NCBI GenBank assembly: GCA_032716605.1
Contig: CM064519.1
Span: forward strand, 27,004,708-27,068,707
From: Paralithodes platypus
Taxonomy: Eukaryota; Arthropoda; Malacostraca; Decapoda; Lithodidae
Direction: 5' to 3'
Length of the DNA stretch: 64,000 nucleotides
In this document: one piece after another, positions 8,749 through 19,422 of the stretch
Layout: every line of letters starts with the position of its first letter
How positions within the stretch are numbered: the first letter of the stretch is position 1
Notes under the pieces: model-generated
What the model was told of the DNA's origin: nothing
The model's input: the letters and a program-made list of their open reading frames with translations, nothing else
Databases searched by the model: none
Position numbers and translations under genes: made by a program

Positions 8749-10743
8749 TGTTATGCCAGGTTTTTACTGGGGTTTAATTGGTTTTGATCAAGTGGGCTCT
8801 TCCTAACTGGAGAAGTTATATTGTTTTACCACAGACACAGAAAGACAATAGAGGATAATTATCACAAGACGTGTATTCATATTCCGTTTATTTGCACAAG
8901 AATATCGCATACGTAAAAGCTAGAACAATAATGGTCAAGAACAAAACAATTAAAGTGAACGAACGAGGCTCCACTACGTCTGACTCGCAAGACTGGATTA
9001 TTCTATGCTATATCTAAGTAAGTATTAGGGACCGCTTTCTAACTGAAAGATTACACTTGTCCTGTATTTATTTCAGAGTTAAGATCGAGTAGCACTCCTT
9101 TCAATCGAGGATTTACACTTGTGCTTAGAAAGGTTATATAGTAATTAGATATGTGAACTATTGGTATTTACCTGCGTAGAGTGGTTCTGGAATTTGGGAG
9201 CTAAACGTAATTATTTTCCTGAGGTTAAATCACTGTGGTGCTTACGCATAAGTTAACTTGAATTTATTTGTTATTAATTTTAGCAGAATTATTATCAGTA
9301 CTTCCCTAATTTCTTTGAGTTTCACTAGAGTTTCCTTTCTCTCGCTTTTGTATACGTGCGTAGTATCCGATGTTTCCAGAATACCTTTTATTATATACGC
9401 AGTAGATATATTTTAATTACTTTCACTTTCGATCTTTATATACTTTCTCTCTGACAACATACCAAGTATAATTTCTTTTCACAGTTAGATCTTCTATAAC
9501 TTTTACGGTATAATAACTTCACTTTCGATGTGTAGAATAATTAATCCAATGGGTGTAGAATTAGTAATCCAATCTGGGGTAGATCCGCTGGCCGTGGGGT
9601 TGTCCTGACGCCACTGGGTTCCCACAGTGTAACTCGAGCACTTTGGTTTGGGACCTTAAATAACTAAATTGCCTAGCCCAAGCCGTGACAAAATAGCATC
9701 GAGCGAACGCAGGAGTGAACTCCAGTCTACTCTGGTCTTTATAAGTACTTTGATGAATTTCTTGTGGTTTGGTCTATCCTGGATAAAGCTAGTTAGTACC
9801 TGACTGTCTGCTTATATCCACAATAGCGCCGGGGTTGAGGTAGGCCGAGAATATTAGATTACTTCACCCAGAAGGCTCTAATAAACCTGCTTGTTGATAC
9901 CCACTAAAAAGAATTAGCATAATGGGTGACTACAGTCTCGTAATTGTGTCTACGCCTTGTGATCAACTGAACCAACTCTTCAACTGTGTCCTCAACTTTC
10001 GAATCTGTCCTTTTACCCGGGGTGTCAAGAACAGCTCTAGATTGAGATGTCGATCCTAAAATCTTCCGTCATAGTCATACCGTTTCTCAGGGCCTCGGGG
10101 GTGATATTGTTGAGCATCAGAAAGGCACCTAGGGGTAGGATGTTGTAGGGTGGTTAGTTCCTTGTGGCTTGGAGAGGGGTGATATACTTTTATACTTATA
10201 GTGCCATTTCTTGATTAATTTCTCTTCTTCGCTTTTCTTCTTCTGTTGGACTTTGGAATTGGTTATGTTGATGGATAAGTTGTTCCCTGGTGTTAGAGGG
10301 CGTGTCATCTCGATGGTAGTAACTCGTGTTGTCTGGGGGCGGTTGTGTCCTTTTTAACTCTGGGGTGAGGTGATATAATATGATATTGTCTTCTGATTTG
10401 GTCTGGGGCTGTTATGTGTTTTACAGGCTGGAGGTAGATGGAGTGGACAGTGGTTGCAAGTTTGTAGGTTTGGGGTGTTGCAGGAGAAGTGTAATATCGG
10501 CGAGAACTGATCACATGTTATCTTCTGCCCTGCACAGGTATATAATTGTTATCCTTGAGTCTTTGAGTCGACGTTTTCTCTGATGCGGGAGAGGTGTGGT
10601 AGAGAGCGAAAACGACTTGTGGTGGTGAATGCTTGGGTAACTGTTTCTCTGTTATTGGTAGAGGTGGTGGTGGTGGTGGTGGTGAGCAGCTATAGGTCTT
10701 GGTATGTTGGCTGTGGTGGTGAATATGTTTTTCTGTTATTTCA
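8749..10743 (-). repeat. Element A 5' LTR (right copy)
   Basis: A 1995-bp direct repeat of 3621-5613. In the element's orientation this is the upstream LTR and should hold the promoter. I cannot pick out a TATA box or start site with confidence. Confidence 0.95.
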
Positions 10744-10748
10744 TATAT

Positions 10749-11036
10749 AATACCTCAAAGTAAGCGATTATATTATAGGAATAGTCATCACAATTTTTTA
10801 CAAATTCATCTAGATTAAAATAATATCGAAATGATGGATCATTAATTATTGATCTTGATATGTAGGCCTAAAGCATGTTGGAAACCATGGCGGAAGGCGG
10901 ACGCAAGTTTGAGGCTCCGGCATATGTTATGGGAATAGTCAATTAATTCAAGGATATCGAGTACATACGGGGCTAACAAGAAGAGGAAGGATTTAGTGAA
11001 GGTTTGGAGGATATATTGGTGTGGTGGAGGGGTGAT
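10749..11036. other. Short spacer between element A and the DIRS element
   Basis: Unassigned sequence with no clear coding motif. If the DIRS element landed in the 5' region of the LINE at 19733-20521, the right part of this spacer (about 10860-11036) is the upstream half of that LINE leader. That is inference from the adjoining order. Confidence 0.4.
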
Positions 11037-11096
11037 ATTATAGGTTTGACTCCTGTAAGGAGATAAAGAAAACCTAATATTTAGTAGTGGCCCCGT

Positions 11097-11388
11097 AATC
11101 ATTGACGAACATGCCTATTACATAAGGCATCCTCTTCAAACACTAAACCGCCGTAGTTTGAATCTACCGCGCAGAGCATTTAAAAACTGAGGAGCCTTCA
11201 TCATGAGCGCACGCGACCTCACTCATGGCTTCAGTCATTATGAATTGGGTTCTCACTACGAAAAAACTTCGTAAAAAATAAAAACAAAAAGAAAATAAGA
11301 ATAACTATCCAATAAGCTTTCCATCATATCGTGGATGTACTTGTGTGGATTTCTGACCAGACGCTGAATCAGGCGTCATTCCTCCTTC
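11097..11388. repeat. DIRS left inverted terminal repeat
   Basis: Reverse complement of 19423-19712 with a single length difference in an A-run near 11280. The extreme left end (11037-11096) is unique and is matched only by the internal complementary region. Confidence 0.93.
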
Positions 11389-11462
11389 ACTGACATATCA
11401 AGTAAACCAAAATCCTTAATACATCAACGAATGGGAAGGGGACGGTCGGGAGGGCCCCAGTC

Positions 11463-11568
11463 GTCAATGATTACGGGGCCACTACTAAATATTAGGTTTT
11501 CTTTATCTCCTTACAGGAGTCAAACCTATAATTTATTAGTGGCCCCTCCATCATTGACGAACATGCCT
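11463..11568. repeat. DIRS internal complementary region (circular-junction template)
   Basis: 11463-11532 is the reverse complement of the element's left end (about 11037-11107). 11533-11568 is the reverse complement of its right end (about 19696-19731). The two parts abut, which reconstructs the head-to-tail junction. In DIRS elements this region templates joining of the ends into a circle. Confidence 0.92.
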
Positions 11569-11612
11569 GATATCTAAGACTGGAGGGGGACATTCGTAAT
11601 CATATCATAACT

Positions 11613-12127
11613 CTAGAAAAGTAGATAATAAAAACAACCACATAGTATTCTTACTTTTTGAAAAATGTATTTAATACGGCGTAGGCCGGAAATATACAAG
11701 AAAAAGGGGTTCAGGCAGGTGCGTGCTTCAAAGAAGCCTGCCCGACAAAAATGGGTAACCCTGAAGATTCTGAACACAGATCTGTAGTTACAAAAGGCAC
11801 CCCACTCAACGAGTGGTGACAAAAATAATAAGTTATAAGTTTATATGTGCACATCATAAACCCCAAAATACATGTGGAGATCAATTGCCAATGAACTCCA
11901 TTGAACTAATATTACACCGCTTTCGCAGCTAAAACTACTATAACAACACCGTTGTTTTGTACTAAACCTTGTACTAGCACAAATTCTCGCAGAGAAATTT
12001 TCATATCACATTTTAACCTTAAATTGTATCACAGCTCTCATACTCCGGCGGGGTCTAGGGTGTCCTATGTCAACTGACTGCACCCCCCCCCTTCCGTGAA
12101 AATAAACATAAGTGACTGCAGGGCCAC
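11613..12127. other. DIRS 3' non-coding region
   Basis: About 0.5 kb between the internal complementary region and the recombinase stop. It is AT-rich with a C-run near 12083-12091; I see no further motif. Confidence 0.5.
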
Positions 12128-13108
12128 CTAGACCCTCTGCCTTAAAGCTATACATGGTAAGGAAGGTTTGTCTAGAGCAACTGACAAGTATCTAGAGAGA
12201 AACGTATGATTAGACGCCCACAACTGTGTGGACGCAATATCTTCAACTGAAAAGTTTTTCAGGAAACGTAAAGAGGCCGCCCACTTGCGTAAATCGTGGG
12301 CCCTACCCACAACGCCGGGATTACTCTCTTTAATGACTTCTACCAGAAGAGAGGCTAATCGCCGTTTAAGTAAGCGTTTACCCGTACTCGCTACCCATAA
12401 AGCACCTTGGGGGTTATGAGGAGCTATTCTCAAATATTTGGTTAGAGCTTGCACTGGACATAAATTATGATGCACCTTTCCCCTTTTTAACGCCGGCACC
12501 GTGAACTCAGAAAACACGTGTGCACTATGCTCATTCTTGGCTATAAACGCCGGGGAGGGTGCAATGGAAATTGAATCATTAAGTCTACCAAACCTAAGAC
12601 AATTAGGTGTGTTGCTCATCGCCGCCAGCTCAGACACTCTGTTTCCGGTGGCCAAAGCCAAAAGGAAAACTGCCTTCTTTAAGATTAAAGCAAAGTCTGC
12701 AGTATTTTGATACAGACGAGAATGAAGTAAAGACAAAGCTTTGTCCAGAGACCAAGTAGGCATGAGCTGACGGGGAGGTGGGCGGAGTTTAAAACACGCT
12801 CTCATAAATCCTGTTTCCTCCGCCACCGGTATGGATAGACCTGTAAGGTCGAAAAAGGGCACTCTAATCGCAGTTAAGTGATTCTTCAAAGTAACCACAG
12901 ATAAACGTTTCTGCTCAAACAGATAGTTCAAGTAATTAAAAACCAATGCCACTGAGGGTACAGTTTGTTCCGTTCTAACAATCCAAGAAGTAAAAGCTTT
13001 CCAATGAGATTGATATTGTCGCTTAGTAGACTGAGTATATTGATTGAGCAATTTATTGGTCACATCCCTACCGTATGGTGCTAGCCACTTGGCCTCCTGA
13101 ATATCCAT
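12128..13108 (-). CDS. DIRS tyrosine recombinase
   Basis: A 326-residue protein starting at ATG 13108, which overlaps the end of the RT/RNase H frame by 28 nt in a different phase. It has an N-terminal SAM-like DNA-binding region (residues ~15-100, STKRQYQSHWKAF) and a catalytic domain. The signature residues of phage-integrase-type recombinases are in order: Arg157 in TGNRVSEL, His271 and Arg274 in HDLRKWAAS, Trp297/His301 and the nucleophile Tyr307 in FLSRYL. It should integrate the circular DNA copy by strand exchange. All catalytic residues appear intact. The frame stays open further upstream but there only shadows the RT frame, so I chose the ATG just before the domain. Confidence 0.93.
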   Translation of the reverse strand: MDIQEAKWLAPYGRDVTNKLLNQYTQSTKRQYQSHWKAFTSWIVRTEQTVPSVALVFNYLNYLFEQKRLSVVTLKNHLTAIRVPFFDLTGLSIPVAEETGFMRACFKLRPPPRQLMPTWSLDKALSLLHSRLYQNTADFALILKKAVFLLALATGNRVSELAAMSNTPNCLRFGRLNDSISIAPSPAFIAKNEHSAHVFSEFTVPALKRGKVHHNLCPVQALTKYLRIAPHNPQGALWVASTGKRLLKRRLASLLVEVIKESNPGVVGRAHDLRKWAASLRFLKNFSVEDIASTQLWASNHTFLSRYLSVALDKPSLPCIALRQRV

Positions 13109-14985
13109 AATGCAAAAGTCAGCGAGGTCGCTAGGTTGCCAATCGTGTCTAAGTGGAAGTACCCGACCGGGAGCGATACCGGGTCCGGGCACCACATTAT
13201 TAATTGCTGGTACCACACCTGCGCCGGCCACAGGGGCGCGATTAGCGAGACTAAGCCTCGATAAACTCGTAGTTTGTTCACTACGTGGCACATTAGTGAC
13301 GCATCTGGCGGCGGAAACAGATAGATGGAGCTCCATCTGTTCCAGTCTGTCACTAGGGTGTCTGGCCCCCCTGCCGGCGTTATCGCCCGGCGGGTGAGGT
13401 ATAGAGGGAGCTTGTGAGTCTCCTCGGACGCAAAAAGATCCACTTGTGGATGGGAGAGCTCCGCAATCATTAGGTCGAAAATGGGTTGCTTGAGCTCCCA
13501 TTCTACTGTCGTGCTCTGTCTCCGGGACAGAGCGTCTGCCCAGACGTTCGCTACGCCTGGGAGATAAGATGCGTGAAGATAAATATCTAGACTGCTGGCT
13601 AGAACAAAAATCTCTTCCGACACGAGTAGCAACTTCCTTGACCTCGTTGACCCTTGTTTCTGAATACAGTGGACTGCATTCAGATTGTCCATTCTGAAGG
13701 CCACCGACTTGCCCCGCAACGCCGGGCCGTGAGCCTGAAGGAAATACAAGGGGACTAGTAACTCTTTGACATTTATGTGAGAGATTTCTAAGTGGGACCA
13801 AAGTCCCTGACCCTGGTGCCCCTGATTTGACTGAAATCCCCACCCTATGGTGCCTGACGCATCCGTGTCTACCCATACCGTTGGAGGAGGAGAGGTCCAT
13901 GACATGATTGAGTGCAATGTTTCCCTCTTCGCCCAGACCGCTAGTAAGGTGTGGATTAATTTTGGTATGGGCCATAATTTTCCCGCCGGTAAGAGTGGGA
14001 AATATTTGTTGCCTTCCAATATTAATCGTTTTACTTTCAACCGGCCCAACTTGACAGTTAGCTGAATCCAGTTGAGAGAGCCGACCAGAGACTCCCAGAC
14101 TCTTCGTGTCGTAGTCAGACTGTGAAGAAACCTGAACAGTTTCCTGCGAAACCTGTTGCGATTGTCCACACTCTGACTCAGAGTGAGAGCGGCGGTGTCC
14201 CAGACCAGCCCTATCCACTGAATTACTCTTGAGGGAACAAGGTTTGACTTTACCAGATTTACCTTGAAGCCTAGAGTTTTGACATGTTTTAAAATGATAT
14301 TGACATGTTTTATGCATAATTGTTGTGTCTCTGCCACCACCAGCCAGTCGTCTAGATACCACAACACTCTGATTCCCTGTTTTAACAACGGCATCAGGGC
14401 TTGCCGGACTAGTTTCGTGAATAATCGAGGTGCTAGGTTCAAACCGAACGGCATCCTCTGAAAAACAAAATTTTGGTGCCTGATCCTCAAGGCCAGAAAC
14501 CTTTGAAATCTTTTGTTGACCGACACGTGCCAATAGGCGTCTGTCAGGTCTAGGGAACACATCCAGCCTCCCGGCGGAAGTGTTAGCCTGATTTGATGAA
14601 CTGTTAACATTCTGAAAGACTCGTTGTAAATGTGAAGATTCAGATAAGACAGGTCTACGACCGGCCTCATCTGAACACTGTCCCGTTTGGGAACCAAAAA
14701 CAGTTTTGACGTGAATACAGGGTAATCTGGAGGGACCGGGATGATGACATTCTTGGCAATCATCTCCTGGACCAGCGACTCCACCTCTAATGAAACACAA
14801 TTTGCCGTTGTCGGCTGACGTAAGCGAGGTCGCCGGAGCCACTGCCAAGTGATGCCTTTGCGTGCCACCATCCGTGCCCAGGTTTTTAACGGCCATGCTT
14901 GGTGACACGTTCGGAACGACCCAGTTAGCAGACAAGGGTTCGCCGGCTGTACTTCCCTCGGTTCCTCCGGCTTTAAGACAGGCAC
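13081..14985 (-). CDS. DIRS reverse transcriptase / RNase H / methyltransferase-like polyprotein
   Basis: A 634-residue frame. RT: SLDLTDAYWH with the first catalytic Asp (~146-153), RMPFGLNLAPRLF (~177-189), YLDD box (~210-213). RNase H: VDTDAS (~372-377), the acidic Glu in NVKELL (~408), RMDN (~432-434) and WADALSR (~482-488), giving the expected DEDD set. The last ~130 residues carry VDLFAS (~515-520) and a YLFPPP motif (~555-560). This is the layout of the Dam-like methyltransferase-related region found after RNase H in DIRS elements; whether it is catalytic is uncertain. The frame starts 18 nt after the Gag-like stop, and its end overlaps the recombinase start by 28 nt, a compact viral-style arrangement. 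Confidence 0.93.
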   Translation of the reverse strand: MPVLKPEEPREVQPANPCLLTGSFRTCHQAWPLKTWARMVARKGITWQWLRRPRLRQPTTANCVSLEVESLVQEMIAKNVIIPVPPDYPVFTSKLFLVPKRDSVQMRPVVDLSYLNLHIYNESFRMLTVHQIRLTLPPGGWMCSLDLTDAYWHVSVNKRFQRFLALRIRHQNFVFQRMPFGLNLAPRLFTKLVRQALMPLLKQGIRVLWYLDDWLVVAETQQLCIKHVNIILKHVKTLGFKVNLVKSNLVPSRVIQWIGLVWDTAALTLSQSVDNRNRFRRKLFRFLHSLTTTRRVWESLVGSLNWIQLTVKLGRLKVKRLILEGNKYFPLLPAGKLWPIPKLIHTLLAVWAKRETLHSIMSWTSPPPTVWVDTDASGTIGWGFQSNQGHQGQGLWSHLEISHINVKELLVPLYFLQAHGPALRGKSVAFRMDNLNAVHCIQKQGSTRSRKLLLVSEEIFVLASSLDIYLHASYLPGVANVWADALSRRQSTTVEWELKQPIFDLMIAELSHPQVDLFASEETHKLPLYLTRRAITPAGGPDTLVTDWNRWSSIYLFPPPDASLMCHVVNKLRVYRGLVSLIAPLWPAQVWYQQLIMWCPDPVSLPVGYFHLDTIGNLATSLTFALWIFRRPSG

Positions 14986-15002
14986 TGGGAGTGAGAGAGA
15001 CT

Positions 15003-17399
15003 TTAGTTTTTTGATGGTGGGTTTGGTGGTGTTGGACGCTTCGCCGGCTGGCTGGTGTGGGCCGAAGACTGGCCCTGCCCCGGCTTATACTGGCCGCGTC
15101 CCCTCTGTCCTGAAAACCCTCTCTGTCTATGCCTGAACTGACCCAGGGGGGATTGGGAGGACTTAGGCGGAAGAAACGGCTTAGAACCCCCTGGCTGAGC
15201 TTTAGTAGGAGGCTTAGGTTTGGGGAAGTTAAATGCAGGTTTCTTAGCCTGTGCGGGACTGTGCTTCACGGCCTGTGCCATGTTAAACACTGTTCGCCAT
15301 ACATCAGGGGACATTAAAGAAGGAGTAAGTACTGGGGACATTACCACCTGGTTAGCAATGCGATCAGGCAGCTTGCGAACTAATGACATCCTAAGATCCT
15401 GTCGTGCTCGCACCGCCTCAAGTAAGGCTGTGCGTATGTCACCTAAGGATTGAATCGACGACTGAAGAATCAGACGCCGGGATAACTCAACTGATCTTCG
15501 AGCATCCGCGTCTGCGATTGCCTGAGTAGACCTGAGTAAAGACTTAGCCACCTGTTGAGAAACTATGTACTGTGAAAACAGGCGGAAAGCTTTTCCCCTT
15601 AGCCTAAATTCTCTGTCTAGGTGAGAAGGGGTAGGGGTAGTGAATGGTTCCTTTAGTTCACAAAGATTAATCTTAGGGGCAGCTAGAAAAGAAAATAAAG
15701 CTGACGGAACTCCGCCGGCAGAACCTACCGGCATGGAGAACCATGAATGTGTATCCTGAGGGATCTGGTGGGAAGATTTAGAAGTGAAAGTGGTTGCAAA
15801 GTTTTGAGCCTCTACCTCCCAATCCACCCAAGGTCCTGGTCCCAACTGTCCCACCTTCAACACTGGATTAGCTGTCTCGTCTGTGACGGTCTGTAAATCT
15901 AGTTCAGGAGTAAGAGCCGACAGAGCCTTAATATCATTAAACCCATCCAGCTTAGACCAGTCTGAAAAAAGTTTTGAAGCTGAGGCAGGGGGTAAAGCAG
16001 GCTTAGATGCATAAACAAAATAATCCTGATGATAATAACTAGGTATAGCCTTGATATTTACGTCCAAAACATTACCCAAGGCATCCAATGCCCTTAATTT
16101 CTTTGACTTATTTCCCTGGATAAACCACTCACGTGGTACCGGGAGTTCCCCTGACAAGGTAGGCTGGGCAAGCTCTGGCTTAGAGGGGTTCAAAAGCACC
16201 CATGACTCGTCTGGCCCATAAAGCAGGGGCATAGCTACCTTTCTAAGAGGCGCTTTGTCTAGAGGGGGTGGATTAACATCCGTAATGACCCTGACATTTG
16301 ACGTAGTGAATGCCGCCGTAGCTGGCTTAGAGCTCCCTGCCGGTGACAGAGTAGGAGGGTTAGGAATCTTAGATAAATCGATTGACGTTATCAGAGGCCG
16401 TACCGCAGAACTTGTCAAGGGAGCCCCCAAGTCCATTGTGGGGTTTTCTCGTTGTTGACTAAAGAATTTAGATAGAGCATGAGTAAGTAACCCATCAATT
16501 TCTTGTGCTGTAACAAACTGGTTAGATGCAGAACTTTCAGGTGAATCAGTATTATCATGGGCGGCGTCCAGGCCTGAGCCTGACCCTTGTCCATCCCTAT
16601 CTGAAATTATTGACACTTCATCTTGTTCCTCCCGATCCTCCTGAGAAGACCCCGCCGAGGCAGGGGCACCTTGTTTCCAAGATAAGTCAGGGATAGAGGA
16701 TGGGGTCGCCGCGTCCCTGTGGACATCGGCTACTGTGTGACTCGTATGAGTCGGACGTGGATGGTCAGACCCTGGTTGAGCAAACCGCCAAACACCGAGG
16801 CTCTGGCCTACGCTCTCTTGAGAGTCTGAAACATTCTCAATTATTGAATTTCCTGAACTTTCCGTTTCTAGGGTTAAAATGTCAATAGGTAAATCTTGTT
16901 TAGAGACAGGCACTTCACTATACTCTGAGGCTGTAACAGAAACATTTTCAGGTGTAGAGGTACGATGAGATGCACTAGACTTAGGAGAATGTCGAGAGGA
17001 CTTCCTATGGGAATCCTTTTTGGAGGATTTGTGGCTACGGTGTGACCGCGAACTAGACCTATGTTTGGAAGAATCACCACCATGACCACTGGGGGAAGCT
17101 TCAGTCTTACACTTCTTACTAGCCGGGGAAGAGGCCCGACTTGAAGACTGCTGTCTGAGAGGTGACCTTGACCTCGATCTCGCCTGCGACGAGGAGGTGG
17201 CTGCCGGGGGAGTAGGCTCTCTCGGGCGTTTAGACGTATCCACAGACGATACAGAACCCTGGCTAGTCTCTGTCGGCTTAAAACCCTTTACTCTAGAGGT
17301 ACGTTTAGGGGGAGGGTGCTCTGACAGCAACTTATCCCAAAGTGGGACGTTGTCACATTGAAGTGACTTATGTGCGACAATGGTAGTGTAGGCCGACAT
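15003..17399 (-). CDS. DIRS Gag-like protein
   Basis: About 800 residues, first in the element's transcription order. The frame is open from an in-frame TGA near 17505; the first ATG is at 17399. Upstream in-frame sequence encodes a Cys-containing stretch (NCSFCSQLAYKVLCD), so translation could also start from a spliced or non-ATG leader. Residues ~60-150 are rich in Ser, Arg and Lys (SR-like). The middle is Ser/Glu/Asp-rich and apparently disordered, the C-terminal third is more structured, and the end is Gly/Arg/Gln-rich (RHRQRGFSGQRGRGQ), a likely RNA-binding tail. DIRS Gag proteins are poorly conserved, so the assignment is by position and composition. Confidence 0.78.
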   Translation of the reverse strand: MSAYTTIVAHKSLQCDNVPLWDKLLSEHPPPKRTSRVKGFKPTETSQGSVSSVDTSKRPREPTPPAATSSSQARSRSRSPLRQQSSSRASSPASKKCKTEASPSGHGGDSSKHRSSSRSHRSHKSSKKDSHRKSSRHSPKSSASHRTSTPENVSVTASEYSEVPVSKQDLPIDILTLETESSGNSIIENVSDSQESVGQSLGVWRFAQPGSDHPRPTHTSHTVADVHRDAATPSSIPDLSWKQGAPASAGSSQEDREEQDEVSIISDRDGQGSGSGLDAAHDNTDSPESSASNQFVTAQEIDGLLTHALSKFFSQQRENPTMDLGAPLTSSAVRPLITSIDLSKIPNPPTLSPAGSSKPATAAFTTSNVRVITDVNPPPLDKAPLRKVAMPLLYGPDESWVLLNPSKPELAQPTLSGELPVPREWFIQGNKSKKLRALDALGNVLDVNIKAIPSYYHQDYFVYASKPALPPASASKLFSDWSKLDGFNDIKALSALTPELDLQTVTDETANPVLKVGQLGPGPWVDWEVEAQNFATTFTSKSSHQIPQDTHSWFSMPVGSAGGVPSALFSFLAAPKINLCELKEPFTTPTPSHLDREFRLRGKAFRLFSQYIVSQQVAKSLLRSTQAIADADARRSVELSRRLILQSSIQSLGDIRTALLEAVRARQDLRMSLVRKLPDRIANQVVMSPVLTPSLMSPDVWRTVFNMAQAVKHSPAQAKKPAFNFPKPKPPTKAQPGGSKPFLPPKSSQSPLGQFRHRQRGFSGQRGRGQYKPGQGQSSAHTSQPAKRPTPPNPPSKN

Positions 17400-19422
17400 T
17401 TGTTGTCTGACCTCTCTCAACGCTACCGCCGCGGTCTTGTCATTGTCACACAGGACTTTATAGGCTAATTGGGAGCAAAAGGAACAATTAAGTGTAACTC
17501 AGAGACCCCTTGAACGGTCTAGACATCTAACACACCTTATGCAAAGGGTATGCGCAAAAATTGGGATCCCCGCGCAAGTAGGGGTAATGCACAGGGCAAA
17601 AACTGGGGCCACAGTAGCCATGACAGAGACTGGTGTGAGGAAAACTACCGCCGGGTCTGTATTGGTCCGCCGGAGCTCAGCTCTGGAAAAATAAAGAAAA
17701 ATTTCCAGGAATTAATGCTCATAAGGTTAACCCAAGTGTTCGCATACAAGTGTTAATAACCCGCCGGGTAACGGGATGCAAAGACACAGCTAACACATCT
17801 CGCTACGCGGCGGGGTGTAAAGAGGCTAAACAAATCTTCTTAGCTAAAGAACATGAAGAATACCCTCTGATATAAAGGTCCAGTATGGCACTTATAGTCT
17901 GTAGGAGGTGGTGACTGTCTCAAGATTCAATTTTGTAACAAAGCCCCCCTCATAAAGACGCCGGCCCTTGAAATATTTTAGTAGAATAGCCCAGGGCAGG
18001 AATATACGAGATCTGATTTTTTAACGAATTGTCCCAAACGATCGTCGTAAAAATAGAAGGCGGCGATACTGAAAGTATCACCCAATTAAGGTTAATCGAA
18101 ATTGAATTTGTTTATAAATTCCTTAGTTCCTCCACTTAGGGGCACCCGCCGGGTGTGGGAATCGATTTGGTTAAACCTCACTTGAACCTTCAATTGCCGT
18201 AAGAGTAAAGGCAGCGATACACAGAGTATCACTCAAATGGATTGGTTAACTATATGAGACCTAAGTCGTTTATCCCACCCTGCTCAGTTGCACCCGCCGG
18301 GTGAGAAGTCTAAAAGTTAACCCCACAAGTTCCTGACCCCACTTCTTTGTAAAAGATCGCCGGGGAGGAACGCCTAAACAACAGCTAGGTTTTCCATGTG
18401 GTTGTCGTAAACCAGGTAGAAAAAACCTATAAAAACGAGTGTTCTCAAGAACGTCGTTTTTTATGTATATCTATATATATATATAAGGATGGGTACAGCC
18501 ATCCCGCCGGGAATTTAAAGGAGGCCTGAAACCAGGCACCCACAGAGACGCAGTCCTGGAGAGCCACAGACACCTCCCCACGCCGGGGAACCAGCCAGAG
18601 TTAAAAACCATGTGTGGCCCAACACTGCTCGTCGGTCAGGATTTTTCATGGTGAAACCGAGAAAAAACCCGCCGGAAGGCAAACCCCACCCTGAACAGAC
18701 ACCATCTGAACAATACGACACGAGGAGAGACACGCACGACTAACCAAGGTCACAACATAATCCGTGGAATTAGCCAATACACAACTAAACCAGGAAACAA
18801 TTATAGTCCGAGGAATTAGCCAATACACAACTAAAACCCGGATACACATGACACAGTAGGGCATATTTATAAAATAAATAATAACACTAGACATGTGGCA
18901 AAGCTACGAGCGGCTGGCTAGGCCTAGGTAGACGGCATGAAAAATAGTTGAAATATAAACACACACTGGAATATCACAACAGGAACCACCGCCAACACAC
19001 CACCGTAGCGATAACTTCCCACCCCGGGAAGCCTGACACGGACCCAGAAAAAACTTCACTAAGTGAAGAAAAATACGCTGGGAACGTCAGCAAACACACA
19101 GCTTACCTCATCAGAAGGATAAAAGGCAGCAATAATTAACGCGTAATGAAAGCCGCCTGCATCACCAACTAACACAACTGTGAAAAGTTCACGTGTCCAC
19201 AACAGGACCACGAGGGTACATCCGAAATAGATGCCCCATACATACGACCCAAAATACACTGCACTGCGGGCAACCAGCCCAGGACACTCCTGCTACGCCT
19301 ATCCTAACCTTACTCGATACATCCCAGAGTAAACAAATGAGAAAAAACTCACTAGGGACGCAACGAATGCGGAACCAGCGGAGCCTGAAAGGTACGTCCG
19401 GGCAGGCTGAGCGCAGAGCAAA
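17400..19422 (-). promoter_or_regulatory. DIRS 5' leader / promoter region with repeated GC dyads
   Basis: Two kb upstream of the Gag-like frame with no convincing ORF. CGCCGG occurs roughly ten times between 17640 and 18680. The palindrome CACCCGCCGGGTG is present exactly at 18143-18155 and 18291-18303. Each copy is preceded by a small dyad, GATAC-N5-GTATC (18065-18079 and 18216-18230), so a ~150-bp module is duplicated. A (TA)n tract lies at 18472-18484. A second direct repeat, GGAATTAGCCAATACACAAC, occurs near 18767 and 18813. It probably holds the promoter and RNA leader; functions are inferred. Confidence 0.55.

Larger units (their letters stand above)
3621..10743 (-). mobile_element. 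Gag-only LTR retrotransposon with 2-kb LTRs (element A)
   Basis: Two ~2.0-kb direct repeats (3621-5613 and 8749-10743) flank a 3.1-kb internal region. The insertion is bounded by TATAT on both sides (3616-3620 and 10744-10748), a 5-bp target duplication. Each LTR reads TGTTATGCC...TTATTTCA. Reading leftward, the order is 5' LTR (right copy), primer-binding site, Gag-like frames, polypurine tract, 3' LTR. I counted roughly a dozen substitutions between the LTRs, so the insertion is young. No protease, RT, RNase H or integrase is present in the 3.1 kb, so it must use enzymes from another element. Confidence 0.93.

Noticed and set aside
13109..14935. Long N-terminal extension of the recombinase frame (935 residues in total)
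   Set aside because: This part overlaps the RT/RNase H frame in another phase and shows no domain of its own; only the last 326 residues match the recombinase fold.
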